Part shown: positions 7,023 through 15,964 of the stretch, in pieces
Position numbering within the stretch: the stretch's first letter is position 1
Layout: each line of letters opens with the position of its first letter
Assembly: GCA_023411775.1 (NCBI GenBank)
Contig: JAEYOL010000041.1
Span: 1 to 16,080 of the forward strand
Direction of reading: 5' to 3'
DNA length: 16,080 bases
DNA from: Bacteroidota bacterium
GTDB taxonomy: Bacteria; Bacteroidota; Bacteroidia; Chitinophagales; Chitinophagaceae
The notes under the pieces: generated by a model
What the model was told of the DNA's origin: nothing
Seen by the model: the letters and a program-made list of their open reading frames with translations, nothing else
Databases searched by the model: none
Position numbers and translations under genes: made by a program

Positions 7023-8456
7023 ATGGGTACGAACCGCAGGAAATTTTTACAGCGTTTAACTATTGGCGGAGGCATCCTGGCCACCGGGCTTCCGGCAATT
7101 GCGGGAGACCTGGCTAGCAGTGACGAAGAGATTGAAAGATCCAGCCAATGGGAAAAAAGCCGGCAACGTTTTAATATGTGTGGTTATGCCGCGCCAAAGA
7201 TTCCTGTTGTAAAAGTGGCCATCATCGGTCTTGGCATGCGCGGCTCCGACGCCGTGGGACGCCTCGGTTATATTGACGGGCTTGAAATAGTAGCGCTTTG
7301 TGATAAATATCCTGACCGGGTGGAGAAAGCACAGCTCACACTTGAAAAAAGAGGCCGCCCCAAAGCAAAAGCTTATAGCGGTGAAGATGGCTGGAAGGCC
7401 TTGTGTGAAAACAGTGATGCAGACCTTGTTTACAATGTTACACCCTGGCATCTGCACGCCCCTATTTGTTTGTATGCCATGAAAAATGGGAAACATGTAG
7501 CCACAGAAGTGAATGCAGGTTTGTCGATCGATCAGTGCTGGGAACTGGTTGAGACCTCCGAAAAAACCAAAAAGCATTGCATGATGCTTGAAAACTGCTG
7601 CTATGATTTCTTTGAGCTGCTTACCCTGAACATGGCGCGCAACGGTTTGTTTGGTGAACTGGTTCATGGCGAGGGCGCCTATATTCATGACCTGAGTAAG
7701 GACTGGCTGTTTAACAAGAAGGCCTATGCCGACATGTGGCGCCTGAAAGAAAACTACCAGCGTAACGGTAATCTCTATCCTACACACGGCCTGGGACCCA
7801 TTGCACAATGCCTTGATATCAATCGTGGGGATAAGATGGATCACCTGGTAAGCATGAGCACCAACGATTTTACGCTGGGGAATATGGCTAATGAGATGGC
7901 CGCGAAAGATCCTTTCTTCAATGAATTTACCGGTAAAACTTACCGGGGCAACATGAATACCAGCATCATCCGCACCAGCAAGGGCAAAACTATCATGCTG
8001 CAACACGATGTGTCGACCCTCCGGCCTTATTCACGACTGCATACATTAAGCGGGACAAAAGGTATTGCCCAGAAATATCCCGGCCCGGAAAAGATCGCGT
8101 TTGGACATAGCTGGATCAAAAAAGAAGAACTTGACGAATTGTATAAAAAATATACTCCCCCAATCGTGAAACATATCGGCGAGATCGCGAAAGAAGTTGG
8201 CGGTCACGGGGGCATGGACTTTATCATGGACTGGCGCCTGATCGATTGCCTGCGAAACGGCCTGCCTCTCGACCAGGACGTTTATGATGCAGCAGCCTGG
8301 AGTTCGATCATTCCCCTGAGCGAAAGATCCGTTGCGAAAAAATCCAGAACCGTGGATATACCCGATTTTACAAGAGGCGCCTGGAAAACCAACAAGCCTG
8401 TAGACCTTACACTCAACGGGGGTGCTACAACAACTGTCCGCAAAGTTCAGAAATAG
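7023..8456 (+). CDS. GH109-like NAD-dependent glycosidase (Gfo/Idh/MocA fold), Tat-exported
   Basis: A 477-residue protein of the Gfo/Idh/MocA oxidoreductase fold closest to glycoside hydrolase family 109, whose studied members remove N-acetylgalactosamine by an NAD-dependent oxidation/elimination route. A twin-arginine signal (NRRKFLQ, residues 4-10, then a hydrophobic run GGGILATGLPAIAG) predicts export already folded with bound cofactor. The Rossmann motif is VAIIGLGMRG (65-74). GH109 blocks seen are MLENCCYDFFELL (188-200), GELVHGEGAYIHDL (211-224), LYPTHGLGP (251-259), LDINRGD (264-270), GHGGMDF (394-400) and DVYDAAAWSSIIPLSE (419-434). Tyr220, Tyr252 and His255 match by eye the Tyr179, Tyr225 and His228 implicated in the Elizabethkingia enzyme. 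The substrate could differ, and a plain sugar oxidoreductase is the alternative. It is transcribed alone: divergent upstream, strong terminator downstream. Confidence 0.87.
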   Translation: MGTNRRKFLQRLTIGGGILATGLPAIAGDLASSDEEIERSSQWEKSRQRFNMCGYAAPKIPVVKVAIIGLGMRGSDAVGRLGYIDGLEIVALCDKYPDRVEKAQLTLEKRGRPKAKAYSGEDGWKALCENSDADLVYNVTPWHLHAPICLYAMKNGKHVATEVNAGLSIDQCWELVETSEKTKKHCMMLENCCYDFFELLTLNMARNGLFGELVHGEGAYIHDLSKDWLFNKKAYADMWRLKENYQRNGNLYPTHGLGPIAQCLDINRGDKMDHLVSMSTNDFTLGNMANEMAAKDPFFNEFTGKTYRGNMNTSIIRTSKGKTIMLQHDVSTLRPYSRLHTLSGTKGIAQKYPGPEKIAFGHSWIKKEELDELYKKYTPPIVKHIGEIAKEVGGHGGMDFIMDWRLIDCLRNGLPLDQDVYDAAAWSSIIPLSERSVAKKSRTVDIPDFTRGAWKTNKPVDLTLNGGATTTVRKVQK

Positions 8457-8502
8457 CGATTATTAGCCCTGGCAGTCAGGACGTAGGATCATGAGGATCC
8501 GT

Positions 8503-8537
8503 AAAGCTGAAGTTCAAGCGAGCTTCAGCTTTTTTTT
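8503..8537 (+). terminator. Rho-independent terminator of the GH109-like gene
   Basis: AAAGCTGAAG (8503-8512) and CTTCAGCTTT (8523-8532) form a perfect 10-bp stem with a 10-base loop, followed by an unbroken T-run to 8537. It lies 47 bases after the stop codon. Confidence 0.93.
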
Positions 8538-8742
8538 GTTTTCCTGTTTCGTCGAAAAGTTAAACATAAAAGCCGGGGTAACATTTGGCGCAACTCATCG
8601 TTTTACAGCAGGTCATGTTAAATAAACTGCAGTAAATGACTGAAATAGTTTAGTTTTACGGTCATCTTTACCACCAATTTCAATTTATAAATCTGGCCGG
8701 GAAAAAAGCAACAGCCTGATCGTTTAAAATCACCACAGTTCC

Positions 8743-9786
8743 ATGAAGACCCTCAGCGCCATTACTGATCCCGTATACGTTCCAAAAGAAAAGTACAGCT
8801 GGTACGATAAATTCTGGCTTCGTTATATCAACGACCCGCGTGATCTTCCATTTATTTACCTGCTCACGGCGATTCATATCCTGGTTTTGCCTGCTGCCAT
8901 TATTCTTTATACACCGCTGCTCCAGGGCTGGTACTGGTGGCTTTTGTATGTGCCTTATTTCTATGTTTCACAAATGTATTTTAAAGGCCGGTTTGGGCTA
9001 ATGCTACACTGTATCAGCCATCGCAAGCTTTTTAAAAAAGGTTATACCTGGATTTACAACTGGGTCATCTGGGGTGTCTGCCCTTTCTTTGGTCATACTC
9101 CCGAAACCTATTTTGTTCATCATATGGCCATGCACCATGTGGAGAATAATATGGTAGATGATGCCAGCAGTACACTGCCCTACAACCGCGATAGTATCTG
9201 GGGTTTTACCCGCTACGTGCTCCGGTTCCTTTTCTTAGGATTCCGGGATACTTTTATGTACCTGTTTTCTAGAAAAAGAAAGAAGTTCTATCTCCGCCTC
9301 ACCTTTGGGGAAATGTCATTTTTTGCTTTCTGCATTCTCATGTGCTTCGTCAACCTGCAGGCAACACTTTGGATTTTCATCATTCCATTTGTTTTCGCAC
9401 GCATCGTGATGATGCTGGGCAACTGGGCACAGCACGCTTTTGTTGATGTCAACAACCCCGAAGAAAATACCATCAATTGCATCAATACCAAATACAACAA
9501 GATCTGCTGGAATGACGGGTACCACGCCGTACATCACCTTCGCCCGGCGCTACATTATACCGATATACCTAATGAATTCCTGAAAAATAAAGACAAGTTT
9601 GCCGAGCAAAAGACTTTTGTATTCGACGGGATCCACTACCTCCACATCTTTGTGTGGCTGATGACCAAGCGTTATGATAAATTGGCGGATAATATCGTCA
9701 ATATCAACAACACATTTAACAGCCGCGAGGAAGTGATTCGCCTGATGAAGGAACGCACGAGGAAATATGATCTTCCCGTTTCTTAA
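8743..9786 (+). CDS. Membrane fatty acid desaturase family protein
   Basis: A 347-residue integral membrane protein of the fatty acid desaturase/hydroxylase superfamily, which uses a di-iron centre and O2 to desaturate or hydroxylate acyl chains or related lipids. The three histidine boxes are present: HCISH (His89/His93), HHMAMHH (126-132, HxxxHH) and DGYHAVHH (His261, His264, His265, HxxHH), with an extra His231 in WAQHAF. Hydrophobic segments lie near 36-57, 62-78, 103-117, 157-175 and 190-226. The N- and C-termini are polar and probably cytoplasmic. There is no signal peptide. Upstream, TAGTTTTA (8651-8658) is a weak -7 candidate. The terminator at 8503-8537 isolates it from the GH109-like gene. 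It ends 63 bases before ade. The substrate (phospholipid, carotenoid or other) cannot be read from the sequence. Confidence 0.88.
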   Translation: MKTLSAITDPVYVPKEKYSWYDKFWLRYINDPRDLPFIYLLTAIHILVLPAAIILYTPLLQGWYWWLLYVPYFYVSQMYFKGRFGLMLHCISHRKLFKKGYTWIYNWVIWGVCPFFGHTPETYFVHHMAMHHVENNMVDDASSTLPYNRDSIWGFTRYVLRFLFLGFRDTFMYLFSRKRKKFYLRLTFGEMSFFAFCILMCFVNLQATLWIFIIPFVFARIVMMLGNWAQHAFVDVNNPEENTINCINTKYNKICWNDGYHAVHHLRPALHYTDIPNEFLKNKDKFAEQKTFVFDGIHYLHIFVWLMTKRYDKLADNIVNINNTFNSREEVIRLMKERTRKYDLPVS

Positions 9787-9822
9787 ATCTTAAAAAATCC
9801 CAACTTCCTGGTCATCCCTTAA

Positions 9823-9830
9823 TATCTTAG
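9823..9830 (+). promoter_or_regulatory. Candidate -7 box for ade
   Basis: TATCTTAG has one mismatch to TAnnTTTG and would give a leader of about 15 bases before the ATG at 9850. No TTG is found at the -33 distance, so it is tentative. Confidence 0.35.
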
Positions 9831-9849
9831 CTATCTAAATTGTATAGCT

Positions 9850-11475
9850 ATGTCTAAGTTTTCTGTCTGGGGCAACCTGGTTGATCTTCACCAGCAAAAA
9901 ATTTATACGGCAGAAATCACCATTGATAAAGGTAAGATCGTCGCGATCACACCGGATGAAAGTCGCCACGAAACAAACTACATCCTTCCCGGGTTTATAG
10001 ATAGTCATGTCCATATTGAAAGTTCTATGCTGGTGCCTTCCGAATTTGCGAGGCTTGCGGTTGTACATGGCACGGTGGCCACGGTGAGTGATCCGCACGA
10101 GATCGCCAATGTGTGCGGCATGGAAGGCGTGGAATATATGATTGAAAATGGCAGGACGGTTCCTTTTAAATTCAATTTTGGTGCACCCAGTTGTGTACCC
10201 GCCACGGTGTTCGAAACCGCAGGTGACCGGCTCGATGCTGACGATGTAAAAAAACTCTTACAACGACCCGATATAAAATACCTGAGTGAAATGATGAATT
10301 TCCCGGGCGTGCTCAATGAAGACGAAGAAGTGATGCAAAAGATCGCTGCAGCCCACCAGTTACAAAAACCTGTTGACGGGCACGCTCCCGGACTGATGGG
10401 CGAGCAGGCCCGGCAGTACATTGCTGCGGGTATCACCACCGATCATGAATGTTTCACAAAAGAGGAAGCCCTGGACAAATTGCAAAACGGGATGAAGATC
10501 ATCATCCGTGAAGGTAGCGCGGCCAAGAACTTCGATGCATTGATCGAACTGTTGCATGATTTCCCCAACCAGGTAATGTTTTGCAGCGATGATAAACACC
10601 CGGATAGTCTTGTCCTGGGACATATTAATCAACTCTGCGCAAGAGCGGTGGCAAAAGGCATTGATATTTTTAAAATATTAAAAGCAGCCTGCTATAACCC
10701 GGTGCAGCATTACAACCTCGATGTAGGTTTATTGAAGGTGGGTGATCCGGCTGATTTTATTATCGTAAAAGACCTGGTGAATTTTATAACAGTTAAAACA
10801 TATATCAATGGTGAACTGGTGGCGGAAGACGGAAAATCGCTGATTTCGAGCCAGGCCTCAACAGTGGTCAATAACTTTGATTGTACACGCAAAGAACCCG
10901 GCGAGTTTGAATACCCCGCCCCTTCTAATTTTCACTCACTGGCCATTGAGGCTCTCGACGGGCAATTGATAACAGGCAAATTTTCCTTTAAACCCAAAAT
11001 TGTAGACGGGAATTTGGTAAGTGATCCTGGAAATGATATTCTAAAAATCGTGGTCGTTAATCGTTACCAGGAGGCGCCGGTTGCAAAGGCATTTATTAAA
11101 AATTTCGGTTTAAAGGAAGGCGCCATTGCCTCTTCGGTCGCCCACGACAGCCATAATATTGTAGCCGTGGGTGTGGATGATGAAAGCATCTGTAAAGCAG
11201 TGAATATGATCATCGACCATCGTGGTGGTGTAAGCTGTGTACAGTCAGATACCGAACTCATTGTGCCACTGCCCGTGGCCGGGTTGATGAGCACCGATGA
11301 TGGATACCGCGTGGCGGAACAATATTCCCTGATCGACCAGGCCGCAAAAAAAGCCGGTTCTACACTGGCTTCCCCGTTTATGAGCCTGTCATTTATGGCG
11401 TTGCTGGTTATACCACATCTGAAACTTAGCGACAAAGGATTATTCGATGGCGACAAATTCGAGTTTATCGGGTAG
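9850..11475 (+). CDS. ade: Adenine deaminase
   Basis: Converts adenine to hypoxanthine and ammonia in purine salvage; cytosolic, binuclear metal enzyme of the amidohydrolase superfamily (the Ade family, distinct from Add-type adenosine deaminase). Motifs seen: ILPGFIDSHVHIESSML (45-61, metal ligands His53 and His55), VSDPHEIANVCG (79-90), EMMNFPGV (147-154), DGHAPGL (176-182, His178), TTDHECF (196-202, His199), IREGSAAKN (219-227), FCSDDKHPDSL (244-254, with the conserved Asp pair), then the second beta domain ending in GVSCVQSDTELIVPLPVAGLMS and FMSLSFMALLVIPHLKLSD. The length of 541 is within, or slightly under, the family range. The start MSKFSVWGNLVDL is the normal N-terminus. No PurR-type operator or purine riboswitch is seen in the 63-base gap upstream. 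Confidence 0.96.
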   Translation: MSKFSVWGNLVDLHQQKIYTAEITIDKGKIVAITPDESRHETNYILPGFIDSHVHIESSMLVPSEFARLAVVHGTVATVSDPHEIANVCGMEGVEYMIENGRTVPFKFNFGAPSCVPATVFETAGDRLDADDVKKLLQRPDIKYLSEMMNFPGVLNEDEEVMQKIAAAHQLQKPVDGHAPGLMGEQARQYIAAGITTDHECFTKEEALDKLQNGMKIIIREGSAAKNFDALIELLHDFPNQVMFCSDDKHPDSLVLGHINQLCARAVAKGIDIFKILKAACYNPVQHYNLDVGLLKVGDPADFIIVKDLVNFITVKTYINGELVAEDGKSLISSQASTVVNNFDCTRKEPGEFEYPAPSNFHSLAIEALDGQLITGKFSFKPKIVDGNLVSDPGNDILKIVVVNRYQEAPVAKAFIKNFGLKEGAIASSVAHDSHNIVAVGVDDESICKAVNMIIDHRGGVSCVQSDTELIVPLPVAGLMSTDDGYRVAEQYSLIDQAAKKAGSTLASPFMSLSFMALLVIPHLKLSDKGLFDGDKFEFIG

Positions 11476-11599
11476 CAACGAAGTTTTGTCGAAATGAAGG
11501 CAACTGCGGTTCTATACAATTTGATGTTTCAAGTCTGACATTACCCAGAGACAGGGAAATTTTACACATTTATTTACTGTGGTGCTGTTTTGGAATTTG

Positions 11600-11630
11600 T
11601 TCAAAATATGCTGGGTTTTAGCATTTTGAA
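11600..11630. other. Bulged hairpin downstream of ade
   Basis: TTCAAAATATGCT (11600-11612) pairs with AGCATTTTGAA (11620-11630) through 11 base pairs with a two-base bulge and a GGGTTTT loop. The T-rich sequence after it is interrupted (TAGATTTTCT), so it is at best a weak terminator for ade or a leader structure for the next gene. Confidence 0.45.
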
Positions 11631-11703
11631 TAGATTTTCTATGTTTCAACATTTTCTGGCATCGCGTTTGGCTTACTCACTATGATGAACAAACTCTACG
11701 AAC

Positions 11704-12033
11704 ATGAAAAAGACGGAAGCTATTACACGCGTAAAGAGCAATGCAGGTTTTCCTGAAGAATTACTGGAAAAATTTGTACAGGAAAACCTTCCCTCGAGGA
11801 CATGGATACAGCGGAAAACACAGGGCATGGGAAATTTTAACGAGCTCTATAATGAAATCGAAAGCTGCGCAGCCGAAACACCTGTGGCAGGAAATGTCGA
11901 AATTTTCTTTGGTCGTGGCAGGAAAGCTGCTTCGGGTTATGTCAGTATACCGGTCAACTCGAGGTTTTTTGTCTTTTGCACCCGGAGTGAATGGGACCAT
12001 TATAAGATATCATGGTGCTGCTCGCTTTCCTAA
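11704..12033 (+). CDS. Hypothetical protein, first of a tandem paralogue pair
   Basis: A 109-residue protein of unknown family. It has no signal peptide, membrane segment or catalytic motif. The N-terminal third (LLEKFVQENL) looks helical; the C-terminal part (VEIFFGRGRKAASGYVSIPV, then FFVFCTRSEWDHYKISW) looks like beta strands and ends in CCSLS. It is clearly related to the gene at 12173: shared positions include LLE.FV, AET.V.G, IP...R...CTR, YK and a terminal SLS. That shared pattern is the main evidence that it is a real gene. The ATG at 11704 fits the paralogue's N-terminus; no Shine-Dalgarno is seen. TATGTTTC at 11640-11647 is a one-mismatch -7 candidate. It lies 139 bases from the paralogue. 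Confidence 0.7.
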   Translation: MKKTEAITRVKSNAGFPEELLEKFVQENLPSRTWIQRKTQGMGNFNELYNEIESCAAETPVAGNVEIFFGRGRKAASGYVSIPVNSRFFVFCTRSEWDHYKISWCCSLS

Positions 12034-12172
12034 CCCAATTCTGATCTGAGCCCTGTCGAAGACACCCTGGAAGTTTAGTCCTACCCGGTTATGAAAATTT
12101 TCACACTTTGTTATTAAGCCATAACCAGTAAACTGCATCTAATGATTAGTCAGGACTTAAACTTGACGAGCT

Positions 12173-12463
12173 ATGAACAAGACTTTACTTATCAGTGCTG
12201 CATTCGATCAGCCCGGTTTACTGGAAAATTTCGTAGAACAACTGGCGTGGCGCCGCTATGAGCTGGGTTATATGCACGCACCAGTTCCCCATTCGCTAAA
12301 AGCATACGAAAGCTCTTCTGCTGAAACATACGTCAGTGGTACGATCGCTATCTCCGAAAACCAGGAATCCTTTAATATTCCTTTTATCACACGTTACCTG
12401 TTTACCTGCACCCGTGAAAAAGGTGCTGGTTACAAACTGGAAGGATCGTTTTCGCTTTCCTGA
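12173..12463 (+). CDS. Hypothetical protein, second of a tandem paralogue pair
   Basis: A 96-residue cytosolic-looking protein, family not recognised. A predicted helix (LLENFVEQLAWRRYELGY) is followed by a beta-rich half (AETYVSGTIAISENQESFNI, then ITRYLFTCTREKGAGYKL) and a terminal SFSLS. Aligned by eye to the 11704 gene it shares LLE.FV near the start, AET.V.G in the middle, IP...R...CTR, YK and SLS at the very end. The central spacing differs by a few residues and the first copy has a longer N-terminus. The pair is probably an old tandem duplication. It ends 22 bases before the stem of a bidirectional terminator. Function unknown. Confidence 0.75.
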   Translation: MNKTLLISAAFDQPGLLENFVEQLAWRRYELGYMHAPVPHSLKAYESSSAETYVSGTIAISENQESFNIPFITRYLFTCTREKGAGYKLEGSFSLS

Positions 12464-12483
12464 TAAATCAACTTTATAACAAT

Positions 12484-12524
12484 AAAAAACGGGTCTCGGA
12501 ATTCTTCTAGTGACCCGTTTTCTT
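12484..12524. terminator. Bidirectional rho-independent terminator
   Basis: AAAACGGGTC (12486-12495) and GACCCGTTTT (12512-12521) form a perfect 10-bp stem with a 16-base loop. An A-run before it and T-rich bases after it make it work in both directions, serving the plus-strand paralogue and the convergent minus-strand amidohydrolase. Confidence 0.88.
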
Positions 12525-12551
12525 ATAACAACAGTCTTCAGCTATAAGTCA

Positions 12552-15500
12552 TTAATGCTTACCGCAAATACATCCTTCCTGCGTGGTTTCATCATGCCAG
12601 GGAAAACTTTCTGCATTTGTTCCTGTTTCCCAGTAGAATTTAGATCGGGGGCGGTTGTAATTACCAATTTCATCAAGCGTGGCAGCGTCGAAAAGTCTGC
12701 CGTTTACCATGGTATAACGGATACTTTCCGTATTGCGAATATTGTCGAGGGGATTTTGATCCATGACGATCAGGTCAGCCAGTTTACCGGCTTCCAGCGA
12801 ACCGATCCATTTATCGAAGCCAAGGCTTTTTGCGGGATTGATGGTTGCAGTCTGCAGGGCCTGGTGATTGGTCATCCCACCCTGCTGCATCATCCAGATT
12901 TCCCAATGTGCGCCGATGCCCTGAATTTGGCCGTGTGCACCCATATTCACCATCACACCTTCATCGATTAATTTTTTCACGCTTTGGGATATCAGGATAT
13001 GCCCGTTTTCATATTCCTCCTCGGGCAGCATGGTACGATGGCGGCTGCGCGGGTCGATCACTGACCTGGGTGTAAATCGCAACAGCCTTTCTTTTTCCCA
13101 TACATTGCTATGCTGGTACCAGTAATATTCACCGCTCACACCGGCGTAACTCACGATCAGGGTTGGCGTATAACCGGTTTTTGAGTTTTTCCAAAGTTGG
13201 ATCACATCATTAAATAAGGGCGCCACGGGAATATTATGTTCTATGGTTGTATGCCCGTCGAGGATCATGCTCATGTTATGGTAAAAAAATGAGCCTCCTT
13301 CCGGTACAACTTCCATCTCCAATTCCCTGGCAGCCGCGATTACCTGTTGTCTTTGTTCGCGGCGGGGCTGGTTATAACTTTTTACGGAGAAAGCGCCAAA
13401 GGCCTTGGTTCTTCTCAATGCACTCTTCGCGTCATCAAGCGAGTTGATCACGGCTTTGAAACCACCATCGGCGCCATAAAGAACCGTTCCGGTCGAAAAC
13501 ACTCTTGGTCCCGTCTGCAATCCCGCTTTTACCAGTTCGCTTTGCGCAAACACTAACTCGCTATTTGCAGAAGGATCGTGCATGCTGGTAACGCCATAGG
13601 CCAGGTTGGCAAAATAAGCCCAGTGTTTTTGCGGGGTGATGCCGCTGCGGAAGTGATCGCCATGCGCGTGCGCGTCGATAAACCCGGGTAGAATAGTTTT
13701 GCCACTGCAGTCGATCTGCTTCGCACCTGCTGGTATTTTTATATCACCGCTCTTACCAACTGCCTTGATCAGGTTGTCTTCCACGATCACTACCCCATTC
13801 TCGATCACTTCGTTGCCTTTCATCGTGATGATACGTGCATTTGTGAACGCCACGATACCTTTAGGTTTGTCTGCATTAACTTCCAGTCCTACTTCGATGC
13901 CCTTTTCGGGGACCTTAAATAGGGAGTCTGGCTTATTTGCTACAAATTCAAACCTGTCCTCCATGTTGATGGTGAAATACTGGCTACCGAGCGTATAACG
14001 AAGCTGCCGGCTGTCGCTGCTCCAATGCAGGTTGTATCCCGCATCTTTTGACACGACTTTGACAGGGTAATCCGTAGTACCGCTGCCGATGTCAAGTGTC
14101 TTTCCGGTTTGAGGAAGCGCTGCTACATAAGCTTTGTGAAGATCAACGAAAGCAATCCATTTTTCATCCGGCGATATAGTAAATTGGTTTCCGTATGTAC
14201 TTTTCAGGTGAACCTTTTCGTCCTCACCGTCAATTTTGACACTATTCATACTGGTACCGGCTAGATAAAATATCCTGTCTCCGGTTTTATTAAAACGGGG
14301 CGCATCACCACGTCCGGTCACGAAACTTTCTTTACTACCATCCGCGTCCATTATATAGATACCTGGCTTCCCAGTATAAGCGGGACCAAGAATATCACTA
14401 CCTCCTTCTTTGCGAAATACGATCCATTTACCATCTGGCGAATAAGAAGGCTGTCGATAGATAGCCCTGGCTTTGCTGATCATAACCGGGTTTGACCGGT
14501 TCGACTTCATATCAATTTTATGAATCGCGCCACCGGTCGTATCATTCCAGGTAGTAAACAATAAGGTGCTGCCGTCGCTGGAGAAAGAAGGTTCAAACTC
14601 AAAATCTGTATTCGATGTGAGACGTTGTGGCTTACCCGAGGGTAATGATTTTTTCCATAAATAGCCAACCGCATTAAACACCAGCCATTTTCCATCCGGG
14701 GAAGTAGTAGCCTGGCGGATCACATTGGCTTTAAATGTAGCGGGATTTAAATTTTGTTCGAAACGAACGGCATCATAGATCCGTTGTTTCACCTGGCAGG
14801 TAAAAGGAATTTCAGTGGCTTTATTTACACCGTTTACATCCACCTTCCATATCTTCCCATTACTCCATATAATGATATGCTGGTTATCGGGTGTCCAGGC
14901 ATAGCCGGTATACAATCCGAATATCGACCAGGCTTCCTGCTGATCCTTGGTTAGCTGATCATACACCGGCCATTCCACACCCGTTTCGAGGTTACGCAAA
15001 TAAAGCACAGATTTTGTCCGCACCCTTTTAATAAAGGAAAGCAGTTTACCATCACGGGAAATTTGTGGCCTGACCGCACCGCCGGGTCCGCCTGTGACGT
15101 TTTCTGTCTTGCCAGTTTGCCGGTCAAAGCGTTTGATCACAAATATCTGGCTGTTAGGATCCTTGTTGTATTGGAAAAAACCACCGGGATACATGTCTTC
15201 ACTGAAATAAACATATCGACCATCGGGGGAAACGACAGGCTCATTTACATCCTGCTGATCATTTTTGCGCGCGGTCAGTTGCACGCCGCCGCCGCCACTG
15301 ATATGGTAAAGCCACATTTCGCCCGCACCCAGCGAACGTGTAGATGTAAAATGCTTTCGCGCCACAAGATATTCACCATCGGGTAACCAGGCCGCGTTAT
15401 TCAACAAACGGAAATTCTCTTTGGTTACCTGCACAGCCTTGCTGCCATCACGGTTCATGATCCAGATATTATCACCACCACCTGCATCAGAAGTAAACAG

Positions 15501-15806
15501 GATCTTTTTTCCGTCGGGGCTGTACCTTGGCTGTACTTCAAAGGCGTGACCTCCCCTCAATAATTTAGCCTCGCCCCCGGTCGCTGGCAGCCGGTAGATA
15601 TCACCCAGTAAGTCAAAAACGATCTCTTTCCCGTCCGGCGACAGGTCCAGGTTCATCCAGGTACCTTCATTCACGGTAAATGACACTTCTTTGTATGGTC
15701 CGTCGGGATTGCTGACATCCCATTTTTTATCTTTTTTTTCCTGGCTCTGCATACTCAAACACATACACAGGGCGCCAATAATCAGAAACGGCCTTCTTGC
15801 AATCAT
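12552..15806 (-). CDS. Secreted TolB-like beta-propeller/amidohydrolase fusion
   Basis: A 1084-residue exported protein. The N-terminus MIARRPFLIIGALCMCLSMQSQ is a signal peptide; no proper lipobox is seen. Residues about 40-620 carry repeated PD40/WD40-like blades of the type SPDGK..VF (55, 96, 193, 369, 409, 456), as in TolB and prolyl oligopeptidase propellers. Residues about 650-1045 are an amidohydrolase: FTNARIITMKG, ILPGFIDAHAHGDH (705-718; His713, His715), FSVKSYNQP (Lys809, likely the carboxylated bridging Lys), FFYHNMS (His843), TTIEHNIP (His857) and NPAKSLGF...GSLEAGKLADLIV (990-1014). The usual Asp after strand 8 is not in a canonical GTD/SD setting; the matching site reads NMGAHGQIQG (His958). 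The tail ends in GCICGKH with two Cys and a His. The reaction is unknown; peptide or imide hydrolysis is a family-level guess. The gene stands alone on minus. Confidence 0.92.
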   Translation of the reverse strand: MIARRPFLIIGALCMCLSMQSQEKKDKKWDVSNPDGPYKEVSFTVNEGTWMNLDLSPDGKEIVFDLLGDIYRLPATGGEAKLLRGGHAFEVQPRYSPDGKKILFTSDAGGGDNIWIMNRDGSKAVQVTKENFRLLNNAAWLPDGEYLVARKHFTSTRSLGAGEMWLYHISGGGGVQLTARKNDQQDVNEPVVSPDGRYVYFSEDMYPGGFFQYNKDPNSQIFVIKRFDRQTGKTENVTGGPGGAVRPQISRDGKLLSFIKRVRTKSVLYLRNLETGVEWPVYDQLTKDQQEAWSIFGLYTGYAWTPDNQHIIIWSNGKIWKVDVNGVNKATEIPFTCQVKQRIYDAVRFEQNLNPATFKANVIRQATTSPDGKWLVFNAVGYLWKKSLPSGKPQRLTSNTDFEFEPSFSSDGSTLLFTTWNDTTGGAIHKIDMKSNRSNPVMISKARAIYRQPSYSPDGKWIVFRKEGGSDILGPAYTGKPGIYIMDADGSKESFVTGRGDAPRFNKTGDRIFYLAGTSMNSVKIDGEDEKVHLKSTYGNQFTISPDEKWIAFVDLHKAYVAALPQTGKTLDIGSGTTDYPVKVVSKDAGYNLHWSSDSRQLRYTLGSQYFTINMEDRFEFVANKPDSLFKVPEKGIEVGLEVNADKPKGIVAFTNARIITMKGNEVIENGVVIVEDNLIKAVGKSGDIKIPAGAKQIDCSGKTILPGFIDAHAHGDHFRSGITPQKHWAYFANLAYGVTSMHDPSANSELVFAQSELVKAGLQTGPRVFSTGTVLYGADGGFKAVINSLDDAKSALRRTKAFGAFSVKSYNQPRREQRQQVIAAARELEMEVVPEGGSFFYHNMSMILDGHTTIEHNIPVAPLFNDVIQLWKNSKTGYTPTLIVSYAGVSGEYYWYQHSNVWEKERLLRFTPRSVIDPRSRHRTMLPEEEYENGHILISQSVKKLIDEGVMVNMGAHGQIQGIGAHWEIWMMQQGGMTNHQALQTATINPAKSLGFDKWIGSLEAGKLADLIVMDQNPLDNIRNTESIRYTMVNGRLFDAATLDEIGNYNRPRSKFYWETGTNAESFPWHDETTQEGCICGKH

Positions 15807-15964
15807 AAATGATGTTTTTAGTGGATTGATGGAATCAAAAATTAAATATAAGACTCAAATCGTTACTAATTCCCCCACCCGATCCATTAAGTATTAACGG
15901 GTTGACACTAAGATCACCACCACGGGAATACCAAATTTTAATTCCTCATTTACCCTGCAACTGT

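Noticed and set aside
7056..8006. A 316-codon minus-strand reading frame over the GH109-like gene
   Set aside because: It is a shadow of a plus-strand gene with clear family motifs; its translation has no recognisable domain.
11556..12110. Shared GAAA.TTTT.ACA.TTT sequence upstream of both small paralogues as a common promoter
   Set aside because: The two copies lie at different distances from their genes and the match is short and AT-rich, so chance is likely.
12510..12971. A 153-codon plus-strand reading frame
   Set aside because: It overlaps the terminator and the 3' end of the amidohydrolase in antisense and has no independent support.
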